From assembly GCF_036409155.1 (NCBI RefSeq), contig NZ_JAZGLW010000008.1, positions 69,627 through 133,626 on the forward strand: a stretch of 64,000 bases of DNA, written 5' to 3'. Shown here one piece after another: positions 41,631-50,380 of this stretch. The first letter of the stretch is position 1. Every line of letters begins with the position of its first letter. The notes under the pieces are model-generated. The model made no database searches. It was given only the letters and a program-made list of their open reading frames with translations, and was not told where the DNA came from. This DNA comes from Mycobacterium sp. 050128 (GTDB lineage Bacteria; Actinomycetota; Actinomycetes; Mycobacteriales; Mycobacteriaceae). Made by a program: the position numbers and the translations under genes.

Positions 41631-42821
41631 TTGCGCACAACCGCCACAAACGATTTGACGCTGCCTGGCATCGCACCTTCACACGCCGCGCCATCGGTTG
41701 TTCTCAGCTATGGAATGGGACTGGACTCCACCTGCCTGCTGTTGCGTTGGCTAGAGGAGCCCTCCTCGCGAGACTTTGAGCTGACCGATCTGGTCTTGGT
41801 CACTGCCTTCACTGGTGATGAGTTCGACTCGACTCGCCGGGTGGTGGAGCGCCATGTGCTGCCGCGCCTGCGTACGCATGGGGTCCGGTTCGTTCAGTGC
41901 GCCCGCTCCCGGCGACTGACCACAACTCGCGGGGACGGGGTCATCGTTTTGGACGACTCAACCGCACCGCAGCGCTTGCACTTCCGCGGCCGGTACCGCC
42001 TCAGTGATGAAATGCTGTCCCAGGGGACCATCCCCCAACTAGGTGGGTTTCGTTCGTGCTCAGTGCATTCCAAAGCTAATGCCCTCGAACCGGTGATCGC
42101 CGCACTCACGCAAGCACAGCCCTACCGGCACGCGATCGGATTTGAGGCTGGCGAGCGGGCCCGGGCACGCAAGGATTCGCTGTACAACAACGCGCGCCGA
42201 ACTGGCTGGTATCCCCTGGTGGAATGGGGCTTCGATCGGGCCAAGGCCCAGGAGTACGTCACCGCGGTCACCGGCGAACCGTTTCCGAAATCAGCGTGCA
42301 GCTATTGCTGCTTCGCGATGGCCACGGAGACGGGCCGGGCCCACCAGGTCGAGCGCTACCGCGATGAGCCGCAGGCGGGCGCGCAGGCGCTGCTGCTGGA
42401 AACAGTGGCGCGCTCGCTCAACCCGCGCCAAACCCTGATCGCCGGCAGCAGCGCCACCGACCTCATCATTGGCGCCGGATTGACCGCGGTGCTCGCGGAG
42501 TTCGAAATACTCCTGGAGAATGCAACATTCGCGGTATACGAGGTGCGGCGGGTCAAAACCCACGGCGGTAAGGCGAAGCGAGCGATGACCGCGCGCTCGG
42601 TGAGCGCGATCGCGCGCGGCACCCGCATGGCGATGGACCAGCACCTGGGTAGCCTTCCGGGCCACCGCGAGATCGGCGCGGACGGAATCGCACGGCACTA
42701 CCTAGAGAGCGCCGAGCGGTGCGAGCACCTGTTCGTCGTCGCGCCGGCCCTCGTTGAGGACAAACAGCGTCCCCAGTTCGAACGGATGTGGCAGGAGGCC
42801 CACAGTGAAAAGCTCTTCTGA
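41631..42821 (+). CDS. PP-loop ATPase / PAPS-reductase-like protein
   Basis: A 396-aa protein from TTG 41631 (GGGGGA upstream); the open frame reaches back to 41415 through the methyltransferase promoter. The P-loop 'VVLSYGMGLDSTCLLLRWLE' is the SxGxDS pyrophosphatase motif of adenylating N-type ATP-PPases (PAPS reductase, DndC, tRNA-thiolation enzymes). 'GGFRSCSVHSKANAL' and 'SACSYCCFA' provide cysteines for a metal or Fe-S site. It could adenylate a nucleobase or sulfur substrate. Divergent from a C5 methyltransferase and followed by a controller-like XRE gene, so a DNA-modification role is possible. Confidence 0.75.
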   Translation: MRTTATNDLTLPGIAPSHAAPSVVLSYGMGLDSTCLLLRWLEEPSSRDFELTDLVLVTAFTGDEFDSTRRVVERHVLPRLRTHGVRFVQCARSRRLTTTRGDGVIVLDDSTAPQRLHFRGRYRLSDEMLSQGTIPQLGGFRSCSVHSKANALEPVIAALTQAQPYRHAIGFEAGERARARKDSLYNNARRTGWYPLVEWGFDRAKAQEYVTAVTGEPFPKSACSYCCFAMATETGRAHQVERYRDEPQAGAQALLLETVARSLNPRQTLIAGSSATDLIIGAGLTAVLAEFEILLENATFAVYEVRRVKTHGGKAKRAMTARSVSAIARGTRMAMDQHLGSLPGHREIGADGIARHYLESAERCEHLFVVAPALVEDKQRPQFERMWQEAHSEKLF

Positions 42822-42945
42822 TCGATGCCCACCCGCGTCTGCGCGTGCTCTCGCGGACCGATTGGTGGCCCTTCATCACCGGCCCCTCCGGAACGTCGAG
42901 GCGTTCAGGCTGCGCAGGTGATGGCTCTCTGCGCCAGCCGGCCTG

Positions 42946-42952
42946 TAGGCTA
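42946..42952. promoter_or_regulatory. Operator half-site candidate before the XRE controller gene
   Basis: TAGGCTA, the complement of the core found twice in the 41570-41611 dyad, lies within gcctgtaggctatggc, 25-30 nt before the GTG of the XRE gene. This suggests autoregulation plus control of the divergent promoter by the same protein. Confidence 0.4.
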
Positions 42953-42977
42953 TGGCCCACCACGAGAGGGACGACAA

Positions 42978-43211
42978 GTGGCCGAAATTGATGAGGACAA
43001 GGTGCTGGCGACTGTCGGTGCCCATATTCTCCAGCGGCGCACCGAACTGGGTTTGAGTCAGCGCGACCTTGCCGCCGCCGCTGGAGTCGACCGTGCGTTC
43101 CTCGCCCGGGTAGAGCAAGGCCTGCGCAATCCCTCGGTCGTCGTGTTGGCGAAAGTTGCCCACGCAATGCACACCACCGTGGGTGCGCTGACGCGCGACA
43201 TCGTCACCTGA
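42978..43211 (+). CDS. Controller-like XRE regulator (C-protein size)
   Basis: A 77-aa single-domain helix-turn-helix protein from GTG 42978, with GAGAGG 9 nt upstream. 'LSQRDLAAAAGVDRAFLARV' followed by 'EQGLRNPSVVVLAKVAHAMH' is very close to the pattern of restriction-modification controller (C) proteins, which are also about 75-100 aa and bind short dyads upstream of their own gene. It follows the PP-loop gene and shares a sequence core with the upstream dyad. Controller role is inferred. Confidence 0.75.
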   Translation: MAEIDEDKVLATVGAHILQRRTELGLSQRDLAAAAGVDRAFLARVEQGLRNPSVVVLAKVAHAMHTTVGALTRDIVT

Positions 43212-43293
43212 TTCTCACGTCGTATGCGACGACTTAGCGCTTGGATCAGCTGTTAGGCAGGCGAACTCGGGCAGACTCGGCCCGACCGCCGTA

Positions 43294-44781
43294 CTACTGC
43301 CGCCAGGGGTGGGAGTCGAGCATGGTGGTCACCGCAGTAATGAGTGCGGGATCTGTTCGTGATTCTTGGGCCAATTGCTGCACCGCAGCCCCGATCCGGG
43401 CGAGGAGGCTGCCATATGCTCGAGTGGCGGCAGTGATATAGGTGTGTGCGGCGTGCGCGTGCCGAGCATCGCTATAACGCGTCGCCACGTCCTGTAGCTG
43501 CTCAGATAGGCTGGCGGCGTCGCGCTGCACCTGTGCGGCCAGGGTGCTCACCGCGTCTTTGTCGCCATGGTGCCCGTGGTCGACCAGCGCGATCTCCAGC
43601 GCATAGTCAAGATCACGCGCTCCTGCCAAGGCGTCCTCAATCGGGCCGGTGTGCGCTCGTAGTTCGGCGGCGGGGACAGGAAGGCTCAATAGTTGCGAGC
43701 TGGCGGGATCGACGACGTGGGCGCGCTCGGCGTCGGCACGGGCCTCCTCGGCGTCGCTGCGGGCCTGCTCGGCTTCGGCTCGTGCCTCTGCGGCTTGCGT
43801 TTGGGCCGTTCGCATGGCCTCGATGGCTTGCTCGGTCTGCTCGTGCGCGGCGGCCAGTTGTGCGGCGGTTTCGGCCCGCACCTGGGCTATCTCCTCGTGT
43901 GTGCGGGTGAGTGCGTCGTCGATTTCGGTCCTGGCCCGGGACTCGGCGGCCGCAACCCTGCCATCCGCGCGGCCTTGGGCCGCCGAGAGCTCCGCTGTGC
44001 ACTGAGCGCGAACTTGTTCTAGTTCACCGCGTAGTTCTTCGAGGGCTTGTTCAGCGGTAGCGCGCTCTGCGGCGCGCTCGTTCAATCGTTGCTCGGCGCG
44101 CTCATCGGCGGCGCGGGCCTGCGCTTGCGCGGCGACCGCGTCGGCGGTTGCGTCGGCTCGTACGCGTTCTAAGTCGGCGCGCAGGTCTTCGAAGGCGAGC
44201 TGGGCGGTTCGTCGTTCCTCGAGGCGCTCCGCCGCGCGTTCTTCGGCGCGCTCGTTGGCGGCGCGTACCTGTTCGTGGGCGGCGGCTACTTCGGTAGCGG
44301 TGTCGGCTTTGACTCGTTCCAACTCGGATTGCAAGGCCTCGATTTCTTGTTGGGAGCTGCGAAGTTCGGCGGCGTGTTCGGCAGCCTGGAGCGCGGCGTT
44401 GGTTTTTGCTGCTCGGGCCCGCTCGCGCGCGTCGTCTGCGGCGCGCGCCGATTGGTCGGCTTCGGTACGGGCCATCTGAGCGGCCGCTTGAGCGTCACGT
44501 TTATCTTGGTCGGCCTCGCGCGCTTGCTGTTCGGCGACCGCGCGGCGATGATCCGCCTCGACGAGTTGCATCACTGGAGAGAGCTGTCGGGGTGCCGATC
44601 CCGCGCGGTTGCGGTGCTCAACGAGCTCACGCTCGGACATGGCGGCCACCGCGACCAATTCCGGCGGCGCGGGTTGACCGCACCGTTGGGCGGCCTCGAC
44701 CGCGGCCGTCGCTGCCTGTCGGGTCAGCGTTGCCCAGGTTTCGACATCGAGGTTCTCGATGTTTTGCCGCAAGGTCGTCAC
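43294..44781 (-). CDS. Long coiled-coil protein (KfrA-like)
   Basis: A 495-aa, Ala/Glu/Arg-rich protein. A helical N-terminal 70 aa precedes about 280 aa of near-continuous coiled coil with repeating segments such as 'ELERVKADTATEVAAAHEQV', 'DLERVRADATADAVAAQAQA' and 'ELEQVRAQCTAELSAAQG', an internal repeat of roughly 50 residues. A globular helical C-terminus of about 120 aa follows. Similar in design to plasmid KfrA proteins, which aid segregation, but no HTH is evident. ATG overlaps the stop of the upstream membrane-protein gene, so the two probably act together at the membrane. Confidence 0.7.
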   Translation of the reverse strand: MTTLRQNIENLDVETWATLTRQAATAAVEAAQRCGQPAPPELVAVAAMSERELVEHRNRAGSAPRQLSPVMQLVEADHRRAVAEQQAREADQDKRDAQAAAQMARTEADQSARAADDARERARAAKTNAALQAAEHAAELRSSQQEIEALQSELERVKADTATEVAAAHEQVRAANERAEERAAERLEERRTAQLAFEDLRADLERVRADATADAVAAQAQARAADERAEQRLNERAAERATAEQALEELRGELEQVRAQCTAELSAAQGRADGRVAAAESRARTEIDDALTRTHEEIAQVRAETAAQLAAAHEQTEQAIEAMRTAQTQAAEARAEAEQARSDAEEARADAERAHVVDPASSQLLSLPVPAAELRAHTGPIEDALAGARDLDYALEIALVDHGHHGDKDAVSTLAAQVQRDAASLSEQLQDVATRYSDARHAHAAHTYITAATRAYGSLLARIGAAVQQLAQESRTDPALITAVTTMLDSHPWRQ

Positions 44782-45413
44782 TGGCGTCGTCGCCTGCCGG
44801 TCACCGCGACCTTGTTCGCCGGGCCTGGGGCGTCCTCAGTGTTCGTCGTGGGCGCGGATTGCACCGCCTGCGCTTCCGGCACCGGCTGTTCATGGTGGTC
44901 AGCTGCCGGGGCCGGGTCGGGGGCCGCAATGGGTGTGGGAAGTTCGTTGGTTTGCTGAGACAGAACCAACGAGAATTCATTCAGATACACCCTTACGGCG
45001 TCCCTGAGGGTCCGGTCGTCGAGGTCCTCAGCGTCGCGGAGCAATCCCCGCAGAAGCTCTAGGGCCAATTGGGGTCCTAATCCCACGGTGGCTGTCTGGC
45101 TGGCCGGTTCGATCCCGGCGGTCTCAACAACCCACACCAGGCGCTCCCAGCATCGCTGGACGGCCGCCGTGCGTTGCTGCTCGTTGCGTACTTGCTGAGA
45201 GTGACTCTCCTGCTGCTCAAGTTCGAGGCGGTGGCGCTTGCTTGCTCGCATCAGAGCAATGAGCGCGACGCCAGCCAGGACGAGAGCGGCCACGAAGGCC
45301 GCGGCTCCTCCAAATCCCGCTGAGGTGACAAATTCGCGCGCCGGCGGTAACGCTGGCATGCGTCGAGGCACCAAGAACATCGAATCTACTGGCGGAGGCG
45401 CAGCCATCGACAT
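44778..45413 (-). CDS. Single-pass membrane protein, partner of coiled-coil protein
   Basis: A 211-aa protein with one strong TM helix at about residues 32-54 ('GFGGAAAFVAALVLAGVALI'), then a charged helix, a compact helical segment ('LGPQLALELLRGLLRDAEDL') and a Pro/Ala-rich tail. It is followed by the coiled-coil gene with a 4-nt overlap. Family not recognised. It may anchor the coiled-coil protein at the membrane, which would suit partition or mating-pair function (inference). Confidence 0.6.
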   Translation of the reverse strand: MSMAAPPPVDSMFLVPRRMPALPPAREFVTSAGFGGAAAFVAALVLAGVALIALMRASKRHRLELEQQESHSQQVRNEQQRTAAVQRCWERLVWVVETAGIEPASQTATVGLGPQLALELLRGLLRDAEDLDDRTLRDAVRVYLNEFSLVLSQQTNELPTPIAAPDPAPAADHHEQPVPEAQAVQSAPTTNTEDAPGPANKVAVTGRRRRQ

Positions 45414-45573
45414 GAAAGAACCATACTCGCCACGACAGCCAAGGCCTTTGAGTAATGGGCTGTGGAACGGTCGTGGCGGTTAACAGGGTCGGCTTCCGCT
45501 CCGACAAATCACAGCCGGCGGGGTGGTTAACGGTGGTGGCCAACATGATGGTGGGTGGGCGATACTGGCGGCT

Positions 45574-46575
45574 ATGTCGTCGATCGATGCGCTGGTGGCC
45601 GAAACGGGCCGCGCTTTGAGTGCTGCGCGCAGGCTGTTTGGCTCCGCTCCCGTCGAAGGGTCATTGCCCTCGGCGCATCGGTTGACGACGGGTCGGCAGG
45701 CGGTGGCCCAGGTTGGGCGGGCCGCAGCGGTCAGCTGGCAGGGCAGGGCGGCAGGGGCGTACGTGATGGCCAACTCCGAGCGGGTGCAGGCTTTCGATGC
45801 AGCCGTGGCGGGTGATAGTCGAGTCAGTCCGGCTCTGGCCCGTGGGGGCCAGAGCGCGGCGGCCGGCGCGCAGTACATGGACACACTGATCGCCCAGACC
45901 CGCGCAGGCGTTTCCGCGCTCGCCCCGAGCACGCGCAGCGCGGCGGGACAACACCAACTGGCCACCTACCTGCAAGGTCAGCTCAATCAGGCCAAGGGAT
46001 TGCTGCAGAATTATCAGCAACAAGACGGTGAGATTGCCGGGGTCATCAAGGGTGCCGATTACACCAAGGGAAGCGGTCAAGCCAAGGACTCACCACCTGC
46101 GACCCCGCTGGACAAGAAGTGGAAGCCTGGCGATAAGCGCCACATGCCGTACTACGCCGGCAAGGGCGGGATCGGTCCGCCCAACGTTGAAGGTTCACCA
46201 CCGTGGGTAGACGTGTACGACAGAACCAAGGATCCAGACCAGGTTCCGCACTACTTCGTCCGCTCGGATGAAATTCCCGACTACAGGCTGCTTGCGCCAG
46301 GAAGCCTTGGACCCGCGACGGTCTACGACTCCCACGGCAACCCCGACCAATTCGTTGAGCTGGTGCCCAACTCGGGCGTGTGGGTACCGCAGTCGGACTT
46401 TCCTGGCGCGAGAATTTATCCGCCGCGCTCGACTGGCATCTTGCCGCCCTATGGTTGGGAGGAGTACCTGCCGGGGTCGATGATCTATGTATGGCACGGC
46501 GACTTCATTCCGGAACCGTGGAATTCGTACGGTCCTTTCGGGCCGCCGCCGGTCACCCCGCAGGGCGGCCACTGA
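45574..46575 (+). CDS. WXG-like (DUF4226-like) protein, candidate ESX substrate, paralogue 1
   Basis: A 333-aa protein. The N-terminal about 165 aa is helical with a WQG turn ('AVSWQGRAAGAYVMANSERV') and ends with YQQQD, a match to the YxxxD/E T7SS signal. It is clearly paralogous to the next gene (shared 'DALVAETGRALS' and 'QLATYLQGQLNQAK'). The C-terminal 165 aa is Pro/Gly/Tyr-rich and unrelated to that of the paralogue ('VPHYFVRSDEIPDYRLLAPG'). Start ATG 45574 is chosen to match the paralogue. Likely an ESX-exported protein with a separate effector or surface domain; no toxin motif recognised. Confidence 0.72.
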   Translation: MSSIDALVAETGRALSAARRLFGSAPVEGSLPSAHRLTTGRQAVAQVGRAAAVSWQGRAAGAYVMANSERVQAFDAAVAGDSRVSPALARGGQSAAAGAQYMDTLIAQTRAGVSALAPSTRSAAGQHQLATYLQGQLNQAKGLLQNYQQQDGEIAGVIKGADYTKGSGQAKDSPPATPLDKKWKPGDKRHMPYYAGKGGIGPPNVEGSPPWVDVYDRTKDPDQVPHYFVRSDEIPDYRLLAPGSLGPATVYDSHGNPDQFVELVPNSGVWVPQSDFPGARIYPPRSTGILPPYGWEEYLPGSMIYVWHGDFIPEPWNSYGPFGPPPVTPQGGH

Positions 46576-46718
46576 CCGCAACATGGATCGGGCGGATCAG
46601 TTGAGGTGTGGCCGCTGCCTTCCCCAGCCGTTAGACGCGTGTTCAGCAAACTGTCTTGGCGAGCCAAGTTAGTGGTGGTGATAGCGGCTTAGCCGAGGTA
46701 TGGCTGATACTGCCTGTT

Positions 46719-47972
46719 ATGGCCTCGTTGGATGAGCTGGTGGCCGCTGCTGGCCGTGCGCTCAGTGATGCGCGCAGACTGTTTGGGGTGTCGCCAGTTA
46801 ACGCCAGTGGGTGGTCATCGGCGCCGGCGTTGCTCGCCGCCCAGCAGGGGATACGGGCTGCTGGTCAGACAGCCGCGGCCGGCTGGGTCGGTGCAAGCGC
46901 CTCAGCCTATGGGCAAAGCAATGCGAGTCAGGTCCACGCGCTGGGCGATACCGTCGCCGCTGATGATCGAGTGGGTCCGGCCGTGATCAACGCCGGACAC
47001 GTTGCTGCCAACGGCGCCAGCCGTATGGACAACCTGATTGCCGAAACGCGAATGGGCGTAGCCACCTTCTCCCAGAACCTGAATAGCCCAGCAAACCAGC
47101 AGCAGCTGGCCACCTACCTGCGCGGCCAGCTCGCACGGGCCAAAGCAATACTGGACAGCGCTCAGCAGGACAGCCACGTGCTGGCAGTGTCGATCAAGAA
47201 TGCTTCGGGTGGCTACCCCCAAGGCGATGATCCCAATGCGGCTGCCCACAGGCCGGCCACCGCCGGTGACCAGGATCGCCAGGGTATCGACGCGTTAGAC
47301 AACCACGTCCGACTCGTGGATTCGAAGGGCACCTCAGATCCCGGTGACCCCGCCGTCGCCATTGACCCCAGAAACCCCTTCGTTGGGGACGAACGGTTCG
47401 GTCACTGGCAGCAGGTCGTCCCGCCGCCCTATGTTGGGCATGATCCGCCGCCGCCATGGACTGGTCACCGTCCGCTGCAGCCTCCGTTGGATACCGGCGG
47501 TCCGACAGGTTTCTACGCGCCCGGAGGTAAGACGTGGGCCGACGACAACGCAGCACCGTTCGCCCATCTTGAGGAGCAGTACAAGATCCGCATCAGTGGC
47601 CAGGACTACACGCCCTACACGCGGGTTGTTGATGGGCACCAAGAGCAGTGGGTCCAATACACCTATGAGGCTCAACGGTTTACGCAAGTGCCGATCGGTG
47701 GAGCGATTTGGGCGCCATACGGAGCGAACGAAATCACTGGTGAACTTGGTGGGGTCAGGACCGGCGGGCTCGCTGGGATTAATCCCCCACCGCATATCGG
47801 TCCGTGGCAGCCGATCACGCTCCCGCAGATCGCCTCGCTATCGGCCGCTAATCCTACGGTGCAGTACTACATGCCAGACGGCTGCGGCGGGCAATTCACG
47901 TTCACTAACGGCACAGCTACCGGCGGGAACTCGGGGCTGCCGCCCATAATCCCGAGCATCGTTCGAGGGTAG
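46719..47972 (+). CDS. WXG-like (DUF4226-like) protein, candidate ESX substrate, paralogue 2
   Basis: A 417-aa paralogue of the preceding protein, similar over the first about 160 aa ('DELVAAAGRALSDARRLFGV', 'QQLATYLRGQLARAKAILDS'). The turn motif is WVG ('AAAGWVGASASAYGQSN'). At the position of YQQQD in paralogue 1 it has SAQQD, so the tyrosine of the secretion motif is missing. The C-terminal 250 aa differs completely and includes an aromatic-rich region ('EEQYKIRISGQDYTPYTRVV'). Start ATG 46719. A recent duplication with domain swapping at the C-terminus is likely. Confidence 0.7.
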   Translation: MASLDELVAAAGRALSDARRLFGVSPVNASGWSSAPALLAAQQGIRAAGQTAAAGWVGASASAYGQSNASQVHALGDTVAADDRVGPAVINAGHVAANGASRMDNLIAETRMGVATFSQNLNSPANQQQLATYLRGQLARAKAILDSAQQDSHVLAVSIKNASGGYPQGDDPNAAAHRPATAGDQDRQGIDALDNHVRLVDSKGTSDPGDPAVAIDPRNPFVGDERFGHWQQVVPPPYVGHDPPPPWTGHRPLQPPLDTGGPTGFYAPGGKTWADDNAAPFAHLEEQYKIRISGQDYTPYTRVVDGHQEQWVQYTYEAQRFTQVPIGGAIWAPYGANEITGELGGVRTGGLAGINPPPHIGPWQPITLPQIASLSAANPTVQYYMPDGCGGQFTFTNGTATGGNSGLPPIIPSIVRG

Positions 47973-48012
47973 GTCGCGGCGTGGCGCGGACTGCAGCACG
48001 CATGTTGGAACA

Positions 48013-48031
48013 ATTCCCGTATCGCGGGAAT
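48013..48031. promoter_or_regulatory. 7-bp dyad upstream of the interrupted HTH gene
   Basis: ATTCCCG-tatcg-CGGGAAT at 48013-48031 is a perfect dyad 50 nt before ATG 48081 and 41 nt after the previous stop. It could be an operator for the HTH protein encoded next, or a hairpin ending the upstream transcript. Confidence 0.4.
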
Positions 48032-48080
48032 GTGGCGCGCTGTGGTAGACGCAAGTATATCCCGCACATATAGTCGGGCC

Positions 48081-49068
48081 ATGACGTGGGATCGGTTGCG
48101 GCAGCGGACTTCTTGGTACAACATGCGGCTGTCGGTGGACTATGTTGCCGACCGTTTAGGGGTCAAAGCACAATCGATTCGTCAGTACGTGGCCGTCGGC
48201 GGCGCTGAAGGTTTCCCGGACCCGGATGTGAAACTGGAGGGGAAAACTACTGGCGGCCGGCCACCATCTATGACTTCATCGACAGCTCTCGTCCCCACCT
48301 TCGGGCACGGGTACCACGGCTGTACCCGCTGGCGTCGTGCTTTCGTGGCGAGCCGGCGAGATTCTTGGGAGCCGAACACTTCGAGGTAGGCGCGGGCCGG
48401 TTGTCGAGCCAGGGCGTGCTGCATCTCTGGCAGCCCGCCGATGACCGTGGTCGTGTGATCGTCGCCTACCCCGACCAGCCGTGGACCGTGTCTGTTGCTC
48501 GCGAACTTGCTGCAGTGATCGCCGGCCAGCACCCAGATGCCTCGGCTGTCGTTGTGGTCACCGATTACGAAAGCCGAACACCCGATCCCGAGCACCCAGA
48601 GCCATCCGACCCGCTGAGCCACCGGGGGATCGGGGTCTGGGATCACACCACACGCGCTGACGGCGGGAATAGTCGTTGGCGCGAGCACTTCTCGTGGTCG
48701 GATCTGGCCTACCTGCTCCGCACCGACGTCCCCTACTGGCCCACAGGGCTGCTCGACATGGACGCCATGGCTGCCTGGCAACCCGGCGAAGTGCGAAAGG
48801 TTACGCCGCGCTACCGCACCGAGTACGAAATCAGGCACTTCTCCGCGGCCTTCATCGACGCCTGTAAGGACGACGCTGATTTGCTACGCCTCCTCGGCCG
48901 CGCATGCCGCATTATCAACTACGCGACAGCGCAAAACCTCCAGGTGATTCCAGGTTCTGCGACCACGTTGACCAGTCAGACCGGCCTGCTGGTCGCAGCC
49001 GTCCCCGACGTCGACCCAGTCGCCCCCGCTCCGCTGACTGAGCAGGAACGCGCTGAACTGCTGCATCT
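48081..49068 (+). pseudogene. 5' part of a gene broken by a frameshift and an IS21 element
   Basis: ATG 48081 opens a frame with an HTH-like N-terminus ('DYVADRLGVKAQSIRQYVAV'). At GGGGAAAAC (about 48240-48248) the coding signal jumps to the -1 frame, which continues 'NYWRPATIYDFIDSSRPHLR' and runs to the IS boundary at 49068. The in-frame TGA seen at 49082 belongs to the IS end, not to the gene. Joined to 51234-51924, the coding DNA totals 1679 nt, exactly one base short of a multiple of three. This fits a single 1-nt loss. The ancestral protein was about 559 aa; function unknown. Confidence 0.75.
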
Positions 49069-49138
49069 TGTTGGCGACGGTTGAAAGTCCGGCCAGTCGC
49101 GACGGCTGAAAAGTAGGCCACCCGATCAGATTGGATGG

Positions 49139-50380
49139 GTGATCTCCTTGGAAGACTGGGCCTTGATCCGGCATCTTCATCGCAGCGAGGGTTTGTCGCA
49201 GCGGGCCATCGCACGCCAGCTCGGCATCGCGCGAGACACGGTGGCCGGGGCGCTGGCCAGCGATGGTCCACCGAAGTACCAGCGGGCCTCGACGCCGTCG
49301 GCGATCAGCGAGGTCGAGCCGCGGATCAGGGCGTTGCTCTCGGCTTATCCCGGGATGCCAGCGACGGTGATTGCTGAGCGGGTCGGATGGACGGGTTCGA
49401 TTTCGTGGTTCCGGGAGCGGGTCCGAGCGATCCGCCCGGAGTACCTACCTGCCGATCCGGTCGACCGTCTCGGCCATCCGCCGGGGCGGGCGATCCAGTG
49501 CGACCTATGGTTTCCCGTACCCAGGATTGCGGTCGGGTTCGGCCAGGAGGCGATGCTGCCGGTTCTGGTCATGGTGGCGGCGTTCTCCCGGTTCATCGCC
49601 GCGGTGATGCTGCCCTCGCGCCAGACCATGGACTTGGTGGCCGGGATGTGGCAGCTACTGTCGGGCAGCTTCACTGCGGTGCCCCACGAGTTGTGGTGGG
49701 ACAACGAGGCCGGGATCGGTCGTCGCGGGCGGTTGACCGAGCCGGTCACGGCGTTGGTGGGCACCCTGGGGTCGCGGCTGGTGCAACTCAAACCCTATGA
49801 CCCCGAATCCAAGGGCATCGTGGAGCGAGCCAACCGCTATCTGGAGACCTCGTTCCTACCCGGACGCAGCTTCACCTCACCGCAGGACTTCAATAGTCAA
49901 CTGCAGCAGTGGCTTCTGACTGCCAACGCCCGTCGGGTGCGGGTCCTCGATGGTCGTCCGGTCGACTTCCTCGACGCCGATCGAGCCCAAATGTTGACGT
50001 TGCCACCCGTGGCACCGGTCACCGAGACGGTGACCTCGGTGCGGCTGGGCCGTGACTACTACGTGCGGGTAGCCGGCAATGACTACTCTGTGGATCCGAG
50101 CGCGATCGGCCAGCTCGTCGAGGTGAGAACCACCCCGACTCAGGTGGTGGTGACCCGAGCGGGACGCGTACTGGCGGCTCATGACCGCTGTTGGGCGGCG
50201 CGACAGGCGCTGACCGACCCCGCCCACGTTGCGACCGCTGCGACGTTGCGCCGACAGTTCCAGGTGGGCCCACCACCGGCGGCCGGTGATCAGCTGGTGC
50301 GGGACCTGGCCGACTACGACCGAGCGTTCGGTGTTGACTTCAACACTGGCACAGCCGCTTCCGATGGCGAGGTGGCATGA
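49139..50380 (+). CDS. istA: IstA, IS21-family transposase
   Basis: A 413-aa DDE transposase. N-terminal HTH ('LSQRAIARQLGIARDTVAGA'), then an RNase H-like core: 'AIQCDLWFPVP' gives the first Asp, 'ELWWDNEAGIG' the second, and 'DPESKGIVERANRYLE' the Glu. A C-terminal DNA-binding beta domain ('VRLGRDYYVRVAGNDYSVDP') follows. The full length suggests an active element. Its stop overlaps the istB start. Confidence 0.95.
   Translation: MISLEDWALIRHLHRSEGLSQRAIARQLGIARDTVAGALASDGPPKYQRASTPSAISEVEPRIRALLSAYPGMPATVIAERVGWTGSISWFRERVRAIRPEYLPADPVDRLGHPPGRAIQCDLWFPVPRIAVGFGQEAMLPVLVMVAAFSRFIAAVMLPSRQTMDLVAGMWQLLSGSFTAVPHELWWDNEAGIGRRGRLTEPVTALVGTLGSRLVQLKPYDPESKGIVERANRYLETSFLPGRSFTSPQDFNSQLQQWLLTANARRVRVLDGRPVDFLDADRAQMLTLPPVAPVTETVTSVRLGRDYYVRVAGNDYSVDPSAIGQLVEVRTTPTQVVVTRAGRVLAAHDRCWAARQALTDPAHVATAATLRRQFQVGPPPAAGDQLVRDLADYDRAFGVDFNTGTAASDGEVA

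Noticed and set aside
48365..49084. Stand-alone 239-aa gene ending at 49084
   Set aside because: Its last residues come from the IS21 left end and its start is inside a frame continuing from 48081; it is the middle of a broken gene.
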